From NCBI RefSeq assembly GCF_009697225.1, contig NZ_WIND01000014.1, positions 20,010-84,009 on the forward strand: a stretch of DNA of 64,000 nucleotides, in the 5' to 3' direction. This document shows positions 26,678-36,233 of the stretch, piece by piece; position 1 is the first letter of the stretch; every line of letters starts with the position of its first letter. The notes under the pieces are model-generated. The model worked only from the letters and a program-made list of their open reading frames with translations. It made no database searches and had not been told where the DNA came from. The translations under genes were made by a program, and so were the position numbers. Origin of the DNA: Halovulum marinum. GTDB taxonomy: Bacteria > Pseudomonadota > Alphaproteobacteria > Rhodobacterales > Rhodobacteraceae.

Positions 26678-27498
26678 CTGTCCCGTCCTTCCTGCCCGGC
26701 GCCCGCTTCGCGCGCGCGGGCGATGATCTGCTCGGCCCGCTTCAGGACCGGCGCGTCGATCATCATACCGTCCAGGTTGACCACCGCGCCAGCGCCGCGT
26801 CCGGCGTCCAGCACGCGGCGGGCCCAGTCCACCTCGGCCGGGGCGGGGGCGAAGCCCTGCCGCGCCGGGGCGATCTGCGCGGGGTGGATCAGCAGCTTGC
26901 CGCCGAAGCCCAGCGCCACCGCGTGCCGGGCGTCCGCGGCGACCAGATCGGTGTCGCGTACCGCCGTGGTGACGCCGTCCAGCGGCGCCGGCTGCCCGCA
27001 CAGCCGCGCCGCCAGCACCAGCGCCGCGCGCGCGTGCAGCAGCGCGTCGCGTTCGTGCGCCATGCCCAGGTCGGCGGCATAGTCGATCGAGCCGAACGCC
27101 AGCCGGGCGCAGCTTGCCGCCACCGCCTCGGCGTCGCGCAGCCCGCGCGCGGTCTCGATCAGCGCGACCACCGGCTTGCCAGTGCGCTCGGCCACCGCGG
27201 CGCAGCTTGTGGCGGTTTCGGCCTTGGGCAGCACCACCGCGGCGGCGGGCAGCGCGGCCAGCGCCTCGAGATCGCGGTCGAACCAGGCGCTGCCGGCGGC
27301 GTTGATCCGCACCAGCACCGGCAGCGGCGCGCCCGCCATCGCGGTCAGCCCGGCGCGCGCCGCATCCTTGGTCTCGGGCGCGACCGCGTCCTCGAGATCC
27401 AGGATCACCGCATCGGCGCCGGCGGCGCAGGCCTTGGCGAACCGGTCCATGCGGTCGGCGGGCAGGAACAGCGGCAGCGAGAGCGTGTCGAGGGTCAT
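26644..27498 (-). CDS. CitE-like CoA-ester lyase (HpcH/HpaI aldolase family; citramalyl-/malyl-CoA lyase-like)
   Basis: 284-residue TIM-barrel lyase. It has L-F-L-P-A-D-R near residue 10, V-I-L-D-L-E-D-A-V near 32-40, V-R-I-N-A-A-G-S near 63, L-P-K-A-E-T near 90, A-L-I-E-T-A-R-G near 115 and F-G-S-I-D-Y-A-A-D-L near 137, the magnesium and CoA-ester binding pattern of CitE, Ccl and Mcl enzymes. It should split a 3-hydroxyacyl-CoA such as citramalyl-CoA into acetyl-CoA and pyruvate. It is the first gene of a two-gene operon with class I fumarase, divergent from the CoA-transferase. The C-terminus is Arg/Ser-rich where it overlaps fumarase. Confidence 0.9.
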   Translation of the reverse strand: MTLDTLSLPLFLPADRMDRFAKACAAGADAVILDLEDAVAPETKDAARAGLTAMAGAPLPVLVRINAAGSAWFDRDLEALAALPAAAVVLPKAETATSCAAVAERTGKPVVALIETARGLRDAEAVAASCARLAFGSIDYAADLGMAHERDALLHARAALVLAARLCGQPAPLDGVTTAVRDTDLVAADARHAVALGFGGKLLIHPAQIAPARQGFAPAPAEVDWARRVLDAGRGAGAVVNLDGMMIDAPVLKRAEQIIARAREAGAGQEGRDRWQTDGSPSRS

Positions 27499-27534
27499 CG
27501 GTGTCGTCCGTGGCGGTCCGGGTGCGGCTGAGCC

Positions 27535-27558
27535 TGCCCGCGGCCGCCGCCGCGGGCA
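27535..27558. repeat. Inverted repeat in the divergent region before the CoA-transferase
   Basis: TGCCCGCGG (27535-27543) and CCGCGGGCA (27550-27558), perfect 9-bp arms with a 6-base spacer, 38 bases upstream of the lyase start. Could be an operator for either divergent gene. The rest of 27499-27720 shows a TATGCT (-10-like, near 27652) but no good -35. Confidence 0.35.
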
Positions 27559-27720
27559 AATAGGAAATGCCTCGGATCGCCATAGCGCCCCGCTATCGCC
27601 GCGCGCCCGGAGGCCCGGAGGCATTGGGGCGGTCAATACCCCGGACAGTGTTATGCTATTTCCGCCGCCGCGGCGGATCGTCCATCCTGGGGCAGGCACG
27701 CAGAACACGGGGAAGGATAC

Positions 27721-28857
27721 ATGTCTGGCGACCTTTCGGGTCTTTTCGTCGTCACGCTGGAGCAGGCGGTGGCCGCGCCGTACCTGTCCGGTCGCCTGGC
27801 CGAGGCCGGGGCGCGGGTGATCAAGGTGGAGCGCCCCGAGGGCGATTTCGCCCGGCAGTACGACCAGCTGGTGCACGGCGAGAGCGCCTATTTCGTCTGG
27901 CTGAACCGGGGGAAGGAATCGGTCTGCCTGGACCTGCGGTCCGAGGCCGACCGCCGGGTGATGGAGGCGATGCTGCGCACCGCCGACGTCTTCATCCAGA
28001 ACCTGGCCCCCGGCGCGGTCGAGCGGCTGGGCTTCGCCCCCGACCGGCTGCGGGCGCAGAACCCGAAGCTGATCACGGTGTCGATCTCGGGCTACGGCGA
28101 CGAGGGGCCGTACGCCAGGCGCAAGGCCTACGATCTGCTGGTGCAGGCGGAAAGCGGGCTGTCGGCGATCACCGGCAACGAGCACGGCTCGGCCCGGGTC
28201 GGGGTGTCGGTCTGCGACATCGCCTGCGGGATGACCGCGCACCAGGCGGTGCTGCAGGCGCTGATCGCCCGCCACGCGACGGGGCAGGGGCGGCACATAG
28301 CGGTCAGCCTGTTCCACGCCCTGACCGACTGGATGAACGTGCCCTATCTGCAGTACGCCTACGGCGGCAAGACCCCGGACCGCAACGGGCTGAACCACCC
28401 GACCATCGCCCCCTACGGCGCCTATGCCTGCAGCGACGGCAAGGAGATCCTGTTCTCGATCCAGAACGAGCGCGAATGGGTCCGGTTCTGCGCCGAGGTG
28501 CTGGGCGACGCCGCGCTGGCCACCGATCCGCGGTTCGACGGCAACTCGCACCGGGTGGCGCACCGCGACGCGCTGGACGCGATCATCCTCGAGGTGTTCG
28601 CCCGCGACGACCGCGCCGCGGTCAGCGCCCGGCTCGAGGCCGCGGGCATCGCCAACGGCGCGGTCAGCAGCATGGAGGATCTGGCGCGGCACCCGCAGAA
28701 CCGCTTCGTCGAGGTCGGGACCCCCAGCGGCCCGGTCCGCCTGCTGGCGCCCGGCGCGACCGCCGACGGCAAGGTGCCCGAGTTCGGCGCGGTGCCGGCG
28801 CTGGACGCGCACGGCGCGCAGATCCGCCGGGAATTCGCCTCGGCCGATGTCTCCTGA
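27721..28857 (+). CDS. CaiB/BaiF family CoA-transferase
   Basis: 378-residue class III CoA-transferase. It shows the family opening (V-V-T-L-E-Q-A-V-A-A-P-Y), A-R-V-I-K-V-E-R-P-E-G-D-F-A-R near 37-50, the catalytic-loop region N-R-G-K-E-S-V-C-L-D-L near 60-72, I-S-G-Y-G-D-E-G-P near 120 and H-P-T-I-A-P-Y-G near 225. Members move CoA from succinyl-CoA or acetyl-CoA to dicarboxylates, including itaconate and mesaconate. GGGGAAGGATAC precedes the ATG. It is divergent from the CitE-like lyase/fumarase operon and overlaps the methyltransferase gene by 11 bases. Acceptor acid inferred only from neighbours. Confidence 0.92.
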   Translation: MSGDLSGLFVVTLEQAVAAPYLSGRLAEAGARVIKVERPEGDFARQYDQLVHGESAYFVWLNRGKESVCLDLRSEADRRVMEAMLRTADVFIQNLAPGAVERLGFAPDRLRAQNPKLITVSISGYGDEGPYARRKAYDLLVQAESGLSAITGNEHGSARVGVSVCDIACGMTAHQAVLQALIARHATGQGRHIAVSLFHALTDWMNVPYLQYAYGGKTPDRNGLNHPTIAPYGAYACSDGKEILFSIQNEREWVRFCAEVLGDAALATDPRFDGNSHRVAHRDALDAIILEVFARDDRAAVSARLEAAGIANGAVSSMEDLARHPQNRFVEVGTPSGPVRLLAPGATADGKVPEFGAVPALDAHGAQIRREFASADVS

Positions 28858-29533
28858 ACCGGACCCGACGCTGCGGCGGCTGCTCGCGGAACTGCGCGCG
28901 ACGGGCGGCAACCGGGTGCTGGACATCGGCTGCGGCGCTGGCGCACTGGTCCGTCGCCTGCTGGCCGAAGGTTACGATGCGGCCGGCATCGACCCGCAGG
29001 CAGAGCCGCGCGACCGGGCGCGCCCGGGCCGTGTACCCGGCACCCTGATTCGCGGCGTCGCCGAGGCGCTGCCGTTCGCGGAGGGCGCCTTCGACGCCGC
29101 CGTGCTGCTCAACGCGCTGCACCATGTGCCGCAGCCCGCGATGCTGCCGGCGCTGCGCGAGGCGCGGCGGGTGCTGCGTCCGGGCGGCGCGCTGCTGGTG
29201 GTCGAGCCGCTGGCCGAGGGGCCGTTCTTCGCGGCGATGCGGCCGGTCGAGGACGAGACCGGGATCCGCGCCCAGGCGCTGCAGGCGCTGGCCGCCTTCG
29301 CGGCGCAGCTCGGCGCGGACCTGACCCGGCACGAGCGCTATGACCGCGCCTCGCGCTTCGCCGGCGTAGCGGAGTTCGCCGCCGCCCTGCTGGCCGTCGA
29401 TCCGGCGCGGGCGGCGGCGATCGACGCGCACGGGCCCGCGCTGGAGCGCCTGTTCCTGGCGCAGGCCGAGCGAACCGCCGGGGGCTACCGGCTGGTGCAG
29501 CCGCTGGTGCTGTGGGCGTTCCGCAAGCCCTAG
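28847..29533 (+). CDS. Class I SAM-dependent methyltransferase
   Basis: 228 residues with the SAM-binding motif V-L-D-I-G-C-G-A-G-A near residue 20-29, an acidic residue at the end of beta-2 (A-G-I-D-P-Q) and the post-motif A-V-L-L-N-A-L-H-H-V-P near 80-90, typical of methyltransf_11 proteins. Start codon lies within the CoA-transferase gene (11-base overlap), so it is translated with it. Its job relative to the island is not clear; methyl acceptor unknown. It converges on ilvH. Confidence 0.85.
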   Translation: MSPEPDPTLRRLLAELRATGGNRVLDIGCGAGALVRRLLAEGYDAAGIDPQAEPRDRARPGRVPGTLIRGVAEALPFAEGAFDAAVLLNALHHVPQPAMLPALREARRVLRPGGALLVVEPLAEGPFFAAMRPVEDETGIRAQALQALAAFAAQLGADLTRHERYDRASRFAGVAEFAAALLAVDPARAAAIDAHGPALERLFLAQAERTAGGYRLVQPLVLWAFRKP

Positions 29534-29565
29534 GGCCGGGCGCGGCACCGCCGCAATAGGCCGGC

Positions 29566-30126
29566 TCAGACCCCGCGCGCGATGGCGGCGACGCCGGTGC
29601 GGCTGACCTCGACCAGACCCAGCGGCACCATCAGCGCGACGAATGCGTCGATCTTCTCGGGGCCGCCGGTCAGTTCGAAGACGAAGCTCTCCAGCGTCGA
29701 ATCGACGACGTTGGCGCGGAACACCTCGCCGGTGCGCATCGCCTCGACGCGCTTCTCGCCGGTGCAGTTGACCTTGACCAGCGCCAGCTCCCGCTCGACC
29801 GAGGGGCCCTCGACGGTCAGATCGTTCACCGAATAGACCGGCACCATCCGCTCCAGCTGGTGCTTGATCTGCTCGATCACCGCGGGCGTGCCGGTGGTGA
29901 CGATGGTGATCCGCGAGCGGTGGCCCTGGTGGTCCACCTCGGCGACGGTCAGGCTGTCGATGTTGTAGCCGCGGCCCGAGAACAGGCCGATGACCCGCGC
30001 CAGCACCCCGGCCTCGTTGTCGACCAGCACGGTCAGGGTGTGCGTTTCCTGGTGTTCGTCCAGCGGGTTGCGCAGATCGTAGGCGCTCTTGCGGCTGGAG
30101 CCCTTCTTGATGGCGAGTGCGTTCAT
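29566..30126 (-). CDS. ilvH: Acetolactate synthase small (regulatory) subunit
   Basis: 186 residues with an N-terminal ACT domain (T-L-T-V-L-V-D-N-E-A-G-V-L-A-R-V and F-S-G-R-G-Y-N-I-D-S-L, about 29-60) and a C-terminal ALS domain. It binds the large subunit and confers valine feedback inhibition. GAGGAAG precedes the ATG at 30126. Last gene of the attenuated ilv operon; separated from ilvI by a sulfotransferase gene, which is unusual. Length is slightly longer than E. coli IlvH because of an N-terminal basic extension (NALAIKKGSSRKSAYDLRNP). Confidence 0.95.
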   Translation of the reverse strand: MNALAIKKGSSRKSAYDLRNPLDEHQETHTLTVLVDNEAGVLARVIGLFSGRGYNIDSLTVAEVDHQGHRSRITIVTTGTPAVIEQIKHQLERMVPVYSVNDLTVEGPSVERELALVKVNCTGEKRVEAMRTGEVFRANVVDSTLESFVFELTGGPEKIDAFVALMVPLGLVEVSRTGVAAIARGV

Positions 30127-30139
30127 TGTCTTCCTCGGG

Positions 30140-30895
30140 TTATCGGGCGCCGGCGGGAAGCGGCGCGGTCAGCGGCGTGCCCGGCGGCGGCGGCGGCGCG
30201 CCTTCGGGCAGGACCAGGTCGTAGAACGGGGCATAGCGGGCGCGGATGCGGGCGCTGTCGGCCGCGCTCATCTCGGCGCGGTGCCGGTCGCGGCGGCCGG
30301 CGTTGAGCTGGATGAAGCGGCGCGACAGCACCTCGTCCGCGATCGCCTGCGGATCGCCGTCCAGGCCAAGGTGCTCGAGGATCGCGGCGGTCGCGGCCAC
30401 GGTGTCGAACGCCAGCCGGTCGTAGCGCAGGATCCGTACGCCGGGCAGCGCCAGCCACTGCGCCAGCGTCTCCATCTGCCCGTCGATGCCGCGCAGCGCG
30501 TCGTCGAGGTGGTGGATCTCGGCGAACGCCGGCTTTCGGGCTGCGCGCGCGCGCACCCCGTGATCGACCATCGACAGGGCGATGTCGCGCGGATCGCGCA
30601 CCACCGCGTGCGCCAGCGCCCCGGCCCGCACCATGTCCCGCACCGCCGGGTCGGGGCGGGTATGGGTCTTGAACGCCACCGGGTGCCCGTGCGCCGCGAC
30701 CGCCGCCCGCATCCGCGCGGCGGCGTCGGCGTCAAGATGCTCGATGGCGTTGATCCTGCGGCTGACGGTGACGCCGGGCAGGCGCAGCGCGGGCTGCGGA
30801 TGGCCGGCACGCTCCAGCGCCACCAGCACCAGCTGATAGGCCAGCGTGGACCCGCTTTTCGTCAGGCCGTAGCTGAAGACGATTTGCGGGTCCAT
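30140..30895 (-). CDS. Sulfotransferase-family protein inserted in the ilv operon
   Basis: 251 residues (an ATG six bases earlier, at 30901, is also possible; GAGG is better spaced from 30895). It has the PAPS 5'-phosphosulfate loop S-Y-G-L-T-K-S-G-S-T-L near residue 7-17 and the 3'-phosphate motif V-V-R-D-P-R-D-I-A-L-S near 97, with F-K-T-H-T-R-P near 75. It should transfer sulfate from PAPS to an unknown acceptor. Its start is within about 10 bases of the ilvI stop and its own stop is 13 bases before ilvH, so it is a full member of the operon. A proline-rich C-terminal tail (GAPPPPPGTPLTAPLPAGAR) is present. Confidence 0.82.
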   Translation of the reverse strand: MDPQIVFSYGLTKSGSTLAYQLVLVALERAGHPQPALRLPGVTVSRRINAIEHLDADAAARMRAAVAAHGHPVAFKTHTRPDPAVRDMVRAGALAHAVVRDPRDIALSMVDHGVRARAARKPAFAEIHHLDDALRGIDGQMETLAQWLALPGVRILRYDRLAFDTVAATAAILEHLGLDGDPQAIADEVLSRRFIQLNAGRRDRHRAEMSAADSARIRARYAPFYDLVLPEGAPPPPPGTPLTAPLPAGAR

Positions 30896-30904
30896 CTGCA
30901 TGCC

Positions 30905-32659
<1,755 letters not shown>

Positions 32660-32713
32660 TTGCCTTCTCCTGTCTGCGCGGGCCCGGTTCCCCCGCGTCG
32701 CCCCTTGCGGGCA

Positions 32714-32738
32714 CAAAAAAGGCCCCATGAGGGGCCTG
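32714..32738 (-). terminator. Attenuator terminator of the ilv operon
   Basis: On the minus strand GGCCCC-TCAT-GGGGCC (32736-32721) is followed by six T residues. It sits between the leader peptide stop and the ilvI ribosome site, about 55 bases before the ilvI start, so it must be read through for expression. Classic attenuator position. Confidence 0.85.
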
Positions 32739-32762
32739 TGCGCGAGCGTTCCGGTCCGGGGT

Positions 32763-32813
32763 CTATCCCCGCCGGTGCCCGCGCGTTCCGATAAGTACGA
32801 CGTTCCGTGTCAT
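32763..32813 (-). CDS. ilv leader peptide (MTRNVVLIGTRGHRRG)
   Basis: A 16-codon frame with sequence M-T-R-N-V-V-L-I-G-T-R-G-H-R-R-G ending in TAG. Codons 5-8 are Val-Val-Leu-Ile, the end products of the pathway, so ribosome stalling on these codons would sense branched-chain aminoacyl-tRNA. It is followed by a terminator hairpin before ilvI. No Shine-Dalgarno precedes the ATG (AGTCCCC). The promoter -10 ends only eight bases upstream, so the transcript probably begins at or within a few bases of the ATG and the peptide is translated as a leaderless message. The competing antiterminator pairing could not be assigned by eye. Confidence 0.8.
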   Translation of the reverse strand: MTRNVVLIGTRGHRRG

Positions 32814-32821
32814 GGGGACTG

Positions 32822-32850
32822 GTTTTAGGGGGGGCGTTTTGCGGGGTCAA
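32822..32850 (-). promoter_or_regulatory. Promoter of the ilv operon
   Basis: On the minus strand -35 TTGACC (32850-32845), a 17-base spacer and -10 TAAAAC (32827-32822). Expected start near 32813-32815, coinciding with the leader peptide ATG. Confidence 0.75.
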
Positions 32851-33240
32851 CACCGAAGGTGCGCTTTTTGAAAATTTCGCGCGAAGGCTCTGCCGCGCAC
32901 GGATCGGCAAGATCGGCGTGCGCCGACGCACGATCCCGGCGCCGCGGGCAGCTTGCGACGTGCGGATCGGCTGCCGCGGCGCCGGCGGCCCGCCGCCCGG
33001 ACCCTGCCGCCGCCCAGGCGGTCCGCGCCGCCGCCGCAGCCGCCCCGTTCCCGGTTCCGATCCGGCGGCGCCGTTCCGGGAGGTTGAAGTCCGCTTGCCA
33101 AATCCATGCCGTGGAATGGTTTTTTCGCGCCACGCTTCCGCGATTCTTCAGCCGTGGTTGCAAAACGCTATTCCGTAGACGGTCCCGCGGCGCTAGAACG
33201 GTCGCCATTGGGGTTGACCGAACGTCATGGAGGTGGGGGC
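32851..33240. other. Gene-free stretch upstream of the TRAP gene
   Basis: About 390 bases between the ilv promoter and the TRAP binding-protein gene. It contains a strong imperfect inverted repeat (32936-32985), GC-rich low-complexity sequence, then a less GC-rich part (33115-33180). GAGGTGGGGG before 33241 is the ribosome site. No convincing gene. Confidence 0.55.
32936..32985. repeat. Long inverted repeat
   Basis: CCGGCGCCGCGGGCAGC (32936-32952) and GCTGCCGCGGCGCCGG (32970-32985) are complementary over 16 bp with one bulged base and a 17-base loop. No T-run. Could be the core of a small RNA or a terminator. Confidence 0.5.
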
Positions 33241-34314
33241 ATGCATCGCCGGAAATTCCTGCAGGCCGGCACGCTGGGGGGCGCGGCCAGTGCGCTCGGT
33301 GCCCCCGCGCTGGCGCAGAACCGGCGCACGCTGACCATGGTCACGACCTGGGAACGGGGGGCCGACGGGGTTCATGACGCGGCCCAGCACGCCGCGGATT
33401 CGATCAGCCAGATGAGCGACGGCGCCGTTACCGTGGATCTGAAGGCCGCGGGCGAGCTGGTGCACGCCTACGACGTGTTCGACACCGTGACCTCGGGCCA
33501 GGTCGACATGTACCACGGCCCCGACTACTGGTTCACCGCCCAGCATCCGGCCTATGCCTTCTTTACCACCGTGCCGTTCGGGATGACCGCGGCCGAGATG
33601 GCGACCTGGTACTATCAGGACGGCGGGCGCGAGCTGCACGACCGCCTGGGCGACATCTTCAACCTGAAATCCTTTCTCGCCGGCAACACCGGCGCGCAGG
33701 CCGGCGGCTGGTACCGCCGGCTGATCACCGGTCCCGAGGATTTCCAGGGCCTGCGGATCCGGATGCCCGGGCTCGGCGGCAAGGTGATGATGGAGCTGGG
33801 GGCAGAGGTGATCACCCTGCCGGGGGCCGAGGTCTACGAGGCGCTCCGCACCGGCGCGATCGACGCCACCGAATGGGTCGGCCCCTGGGCCGACGAGCGC
33901 GCCGGGCTGGGCGATCTGGTCAGCTACTACTACCCGGCCGGTTTCCACGAACCCGCCGGCGGGCTGACGCTGGCGGTGAACCGGGATGTCTACGACGGCC
34001 TGATCCCGGCGCACCAGCGCATCATCGAGATCGCCTCGGCCGAGACGCACCAGTGGTCGCTGGCGCAGTACCTGTCGCAGAACGGCCGCGCGATGCAGCG
34101 GATGGCCCGGTCGCGGCTGACCCTGGCCGAGTTTCCGGCCGATGTCTGGGACGCCTTCGGCACCGCCGCGGCGCAGATCCACCAGGAGCACCTTGTCGAG
34201 CCGCTCTACTCCGAGGTGTATGACAGCTACCGGCGCTCGATGCGCGCGACCAGCCGCTGGCTGTCCGCATCGGAAATGCCGTACCGCACCCAGCGCGACC
34301 GGCTGATGGGCTGA
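33241..34314 (+). CDS. TRAP transporter substrate-binding protein (DctP family), Tat-type signal
   Basis: 357 residues. The N-terminus H-R-R-K-F-L-Q-A-G-T-L-G-G-A-A matches the twin-arginine pattern, with cleavage near ALA-Q (residue 25), so it is probably folded before export. The mature part has the DctP features: T-M-V-T-T-W-E near 32, G-L-R-I-R-M-P-G-L-G-G near 170 and D-A-T-E-W-V-G-P near 205-215, the last resembling 2-oxoacid/dicarboxylate-binding members. No DctQ or DctM permease genes flank it, so it would rely on a permease encoded elsewhere. GAGGTGGGGG supports the start. Confidence 0.88.
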   Translation: MHRRKFLQAGTLGGAASALGAPALAQNRRTLTMVTTWERGADGVHDAAQHAADSISQMSDGAVTVDLKAAGELVHAYDVFDTVTSGQVDMYHGPDYWFTAQHPAYAFFTTVPFGMTAAEMATWYYQDGGRELHDRLGDIFNLKSFLAGNTGAQAGGWYRRLITGPEDFQGLRIRMPGLGGKVMMELGAEVITLPGAEVYEALRTGAIDATEWVGPWADERAGLGDLVSYYYPAGFHEPAGGLTLAVNRDVYDGLIPAHQRIIEIASAETHQWSLAQYLSQNGRAMQRMARSRLTLAEFPADVWDAFGTAAAQIHQEHLVEPLYSEVYDSYRRSMRATSRWLSASEMPYRTQRDRLMG

Positions 34315-34352
34315 GGCGGTCTTCAGGAGTTGTTAACCTTTTCGCCGCTAGA

Positions 34353-34368
34353 CCTCGGGAAACCGAGG
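34353..34368 (+). other. Small GNRA-capped hairpin in the 5' region
   Basis: CCTCGG-GAAA-CCGAGG (34353-34368) lies 12 bases before the start of the next gene and could form in its mRNA next to the ribosome site GGCGGAG. Confidence 0.35.
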
Positions 34369-34380
34369 CAGGCGGAGCAG

Positions 34381-35319
34381 ATGATGACCGACGACACGGC
34401 GCGGCCGCGGCTGCTGGTGCATGTGGGGTTCCACAAGACCGGGTCGTCGGCCGTGCAGATGGCGCTTTCGGCGCAGGCGGAGCAGGCGGACGCCGGCTTT
34501 CACTACCCGCACGCCGGGCGGCTGGAGCACTGGCCGCACGCGCATCACCAGCTGGTCGAGGATCTGCGCCACGGGCGCACCGACAGCCTGCAGGCGCTGG
34601 TTGCCGAGGTCGCGTGCGCAGACGGCGGGCCGCCGCCGCTGACGGTGCTGTCGTGCGAGGATCTGGCGACGATCCAGAACGCCCGGCTTCTGGGCCACAT
34701 CCGCGCGGCGTTTCCAGACCACGACGTGTGCGCCGTGGCGGTGGTGCGGCCGCATGTGGACTGGTTGCGCTCGATGTACCTGGAACGGGTCAAGCGCCAC
34801 GTCACCACGCTCGCGCCGATGGACTACTACCGCGAACACCGCGAAAAGCTGCGCTATGTGCCAATCCTCGACACCATGGTACAGACCGGCTGCGCGGTCG
34901 AGGTGCTGGACTACCGCGCGCTCGACCTGCCCGGCGATCTGGTCACGCGCCTGTCCGGCGAAGTGCTGACCGCACAGGTGCAGAAGCGTTACAACGTCTC
35001 CCTCAGCGCGCGGATGACGATGGTGCTGCTGGATTTCTACCGTGGTGGCGGCGCGCGCGGCGTCGATGTGCACAGGCTGATCCACAATGCGTACGACCTG
35101 GACCGCCGGTGCGGCACGCGCGCGCCGGACGCCGACGTCTTCGACGCCGAGCAGATCGGCCAGATCCATGCCTTCTTCGCCGAGGACCGGCGCCTGCTGG
35201 CGGCGCAGTTCGGCCTGCCGGATGCCGACGCTGCCGCGCCGGCGCCGAAGGGCGAACTGGTCCGCCCCGGCCCGCACAACCTGCCGGAGCTGATGCGCTG
35301 CCTACTGACCGCGCCGTAG
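34381..35319 (+). CDS. P-loop / sulfotransferase-like hypothetical protein
   Basis: 312 residues (ATG at 34381; 34384 equally possible). The N-terminus L-L-V-H-V-G-F-H-K-T-G-S-S-A-V-Q (about 12-27) resembles the nucleotide/PAPS-binding loop of sulfotransferase-like and capsule-associated proteins, and R-P-H-V-D-W-L-R-S-M-Y near 123-133 resembles the downstream PAPS 3'-phosphate segment. A helical C-terminus includes K-R-Y-N-V-S-L-S-A-R. No signal peptide or membrane span, so it is cytoplasmic. It follows the TRAP gene by 66 bases. Acceptor and role are unknown; it could work on cell-surface polysaccharide. Confidence 0.7.
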   Translation: MMTDDTARPRLLVHVGFHKTGSSAVQMALSAQAEQADAGFHYPHAGRLEHWPHAHHQLVEDLRHGRTDSLQALVAEVACADGGPPPLTVLSCEDLATIQNARLLGHIRAAFPDHDVCAVAVVRPHVDWLRSMYLERVKRHVTTLAPMDYYREHREKLRYVPILDTMVQTGCAVEVLDYRALDLPGDLVTRLSGEVLTAQVQKRYNVSLSARMTMVLLDFYRGGGARGVDVHRLIHNAYDLDRRCGTRAPDADVFDAEQIGQIHAFFAEDRRLLAAQFGLPDADAAAPAPKGELVRPGPHNLPELMRCLLTAP

Positions 35320-35338
35320 GCGCACCAGCGTGGCCGGC

Positions 35339-36160
35339 CTAGCCGGTCTCGTCTTCGGGCAGGTAGATCGCGGCGACCTGTTCGGCGATCGGGTCGTTCT
35401 CCAGCGGGTGGGTGTTCATCCGCGCCTCGGTGGCCTCGTCCAGCTCGCGCCAGCGGCCGCCGCGATAGATCTCCAGCGGCTTGAACCGGGCCTTGTAGTC
35501 CATCTTGCGCGAGCCCGGCACCCAGTAGCCCAGGTAGACATAGGGCAGGTTCGCGGCGCGGGCGATCTGGATGTGATCGAGGATCACGTAGGAGCCCAGC
35601 GAGCGGTCCGCCAGGTCGGGGTCGAAGAAGGAATAGACCATCGACAGCCCGTCAGACAGCAGGTCGGTCAGGCACACGGCGATCAGACGGCGGCCATACT
35701 CGTCCTCGTCGTAGTACTCGACGATGCGCGAGCGGACCGGCGTCTCCTCGACCATGGCGGCGTATTCATAGACGTCCATGTCGGCCATGCCGCCGTCGGA
35801 ATGGCGGCTGCCCAGGTACTTGCGGAACAGCGCGAACTGGTCCTCGCTGGCCCAGGGGGTGGTGGCCTCGCGCAGCACGTTGACGTTGCGCCTGAGCACC
35901 CGGCGCATGGTGCGGCGCGGCTGGAAGCCGTCGACCACGATCCGCGCCGACAGGCACGCGGCGCAGTCGGCGCAGGACGGCCGGTAGAGCACGTTCTGCG
36001 AGCGGCGGAAGCCCTGCCGGGACAGGACGTCGTTCAGCTTGTCGGCGCTGCCGCCCTGCAGCGCGGTGAACAGCTTCCGCTCGACCCTGCCGGCCAGATA
36101 GGGGCAGGGCTGCGGTGCCGTCACATAGAACTGCGGCGACTGTGGCAGGCTGTGACGCAT
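35339..36160 (-). CDS. bpt: Aspartate/glutamate leucyltransferase (Bpt; N-end rule)
   Basis: 273 residues of the arginyl/leucyl-tRNA-protein transferase family. The N-terminal part has C-P-Y-L-A-G-R near 19-25 and the cysteine cluster P-S-C-A-D-C-A-A-C near 63-71. The C-terminal GNAT-like part has [10 protein letters not shown] near 180 and [15 protein letters not shown] near 210-224. The bacterial form transfers leucine to N-terminal Asp or Glu, marking proteins for ClpS-ClpAP. Transcribed from the minus strand, alone or with RDD/DUF2852 genes upstream. Confidence 0.93.
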   Translation of the reverse strand: MRHSLPQSPQFYVTAPQPCPYLAGRVERKLFTALQGGSADKLNDVLSRQGFRRSQNVLYRPSCADCAACLSARIVVDGFQPRRTMRRVLRRNVNVLREATTPWASEDQFALFRKYLGSRHSDGGMADMDVYEYAAMVEETPVRSRIVEYYDEDEYGRRLIAVCLTDLLSDGLSMVYSFFDPDLADRSLGSYVILDHIQIARAANLPYVYLGYWVPGSRKMDYKARFKPLEIYRGGRWRELDEATEARMNTHPLENDPIAEQVAAIYLPEDETG

Positions 36161-36233
36161 GGCTGAGTTCCCCGTCGGCGTCCGGAAACGCTAGCAGCAT
36201 GCCGCGACTTCAGGCAATCACAAATCGCGGCGC

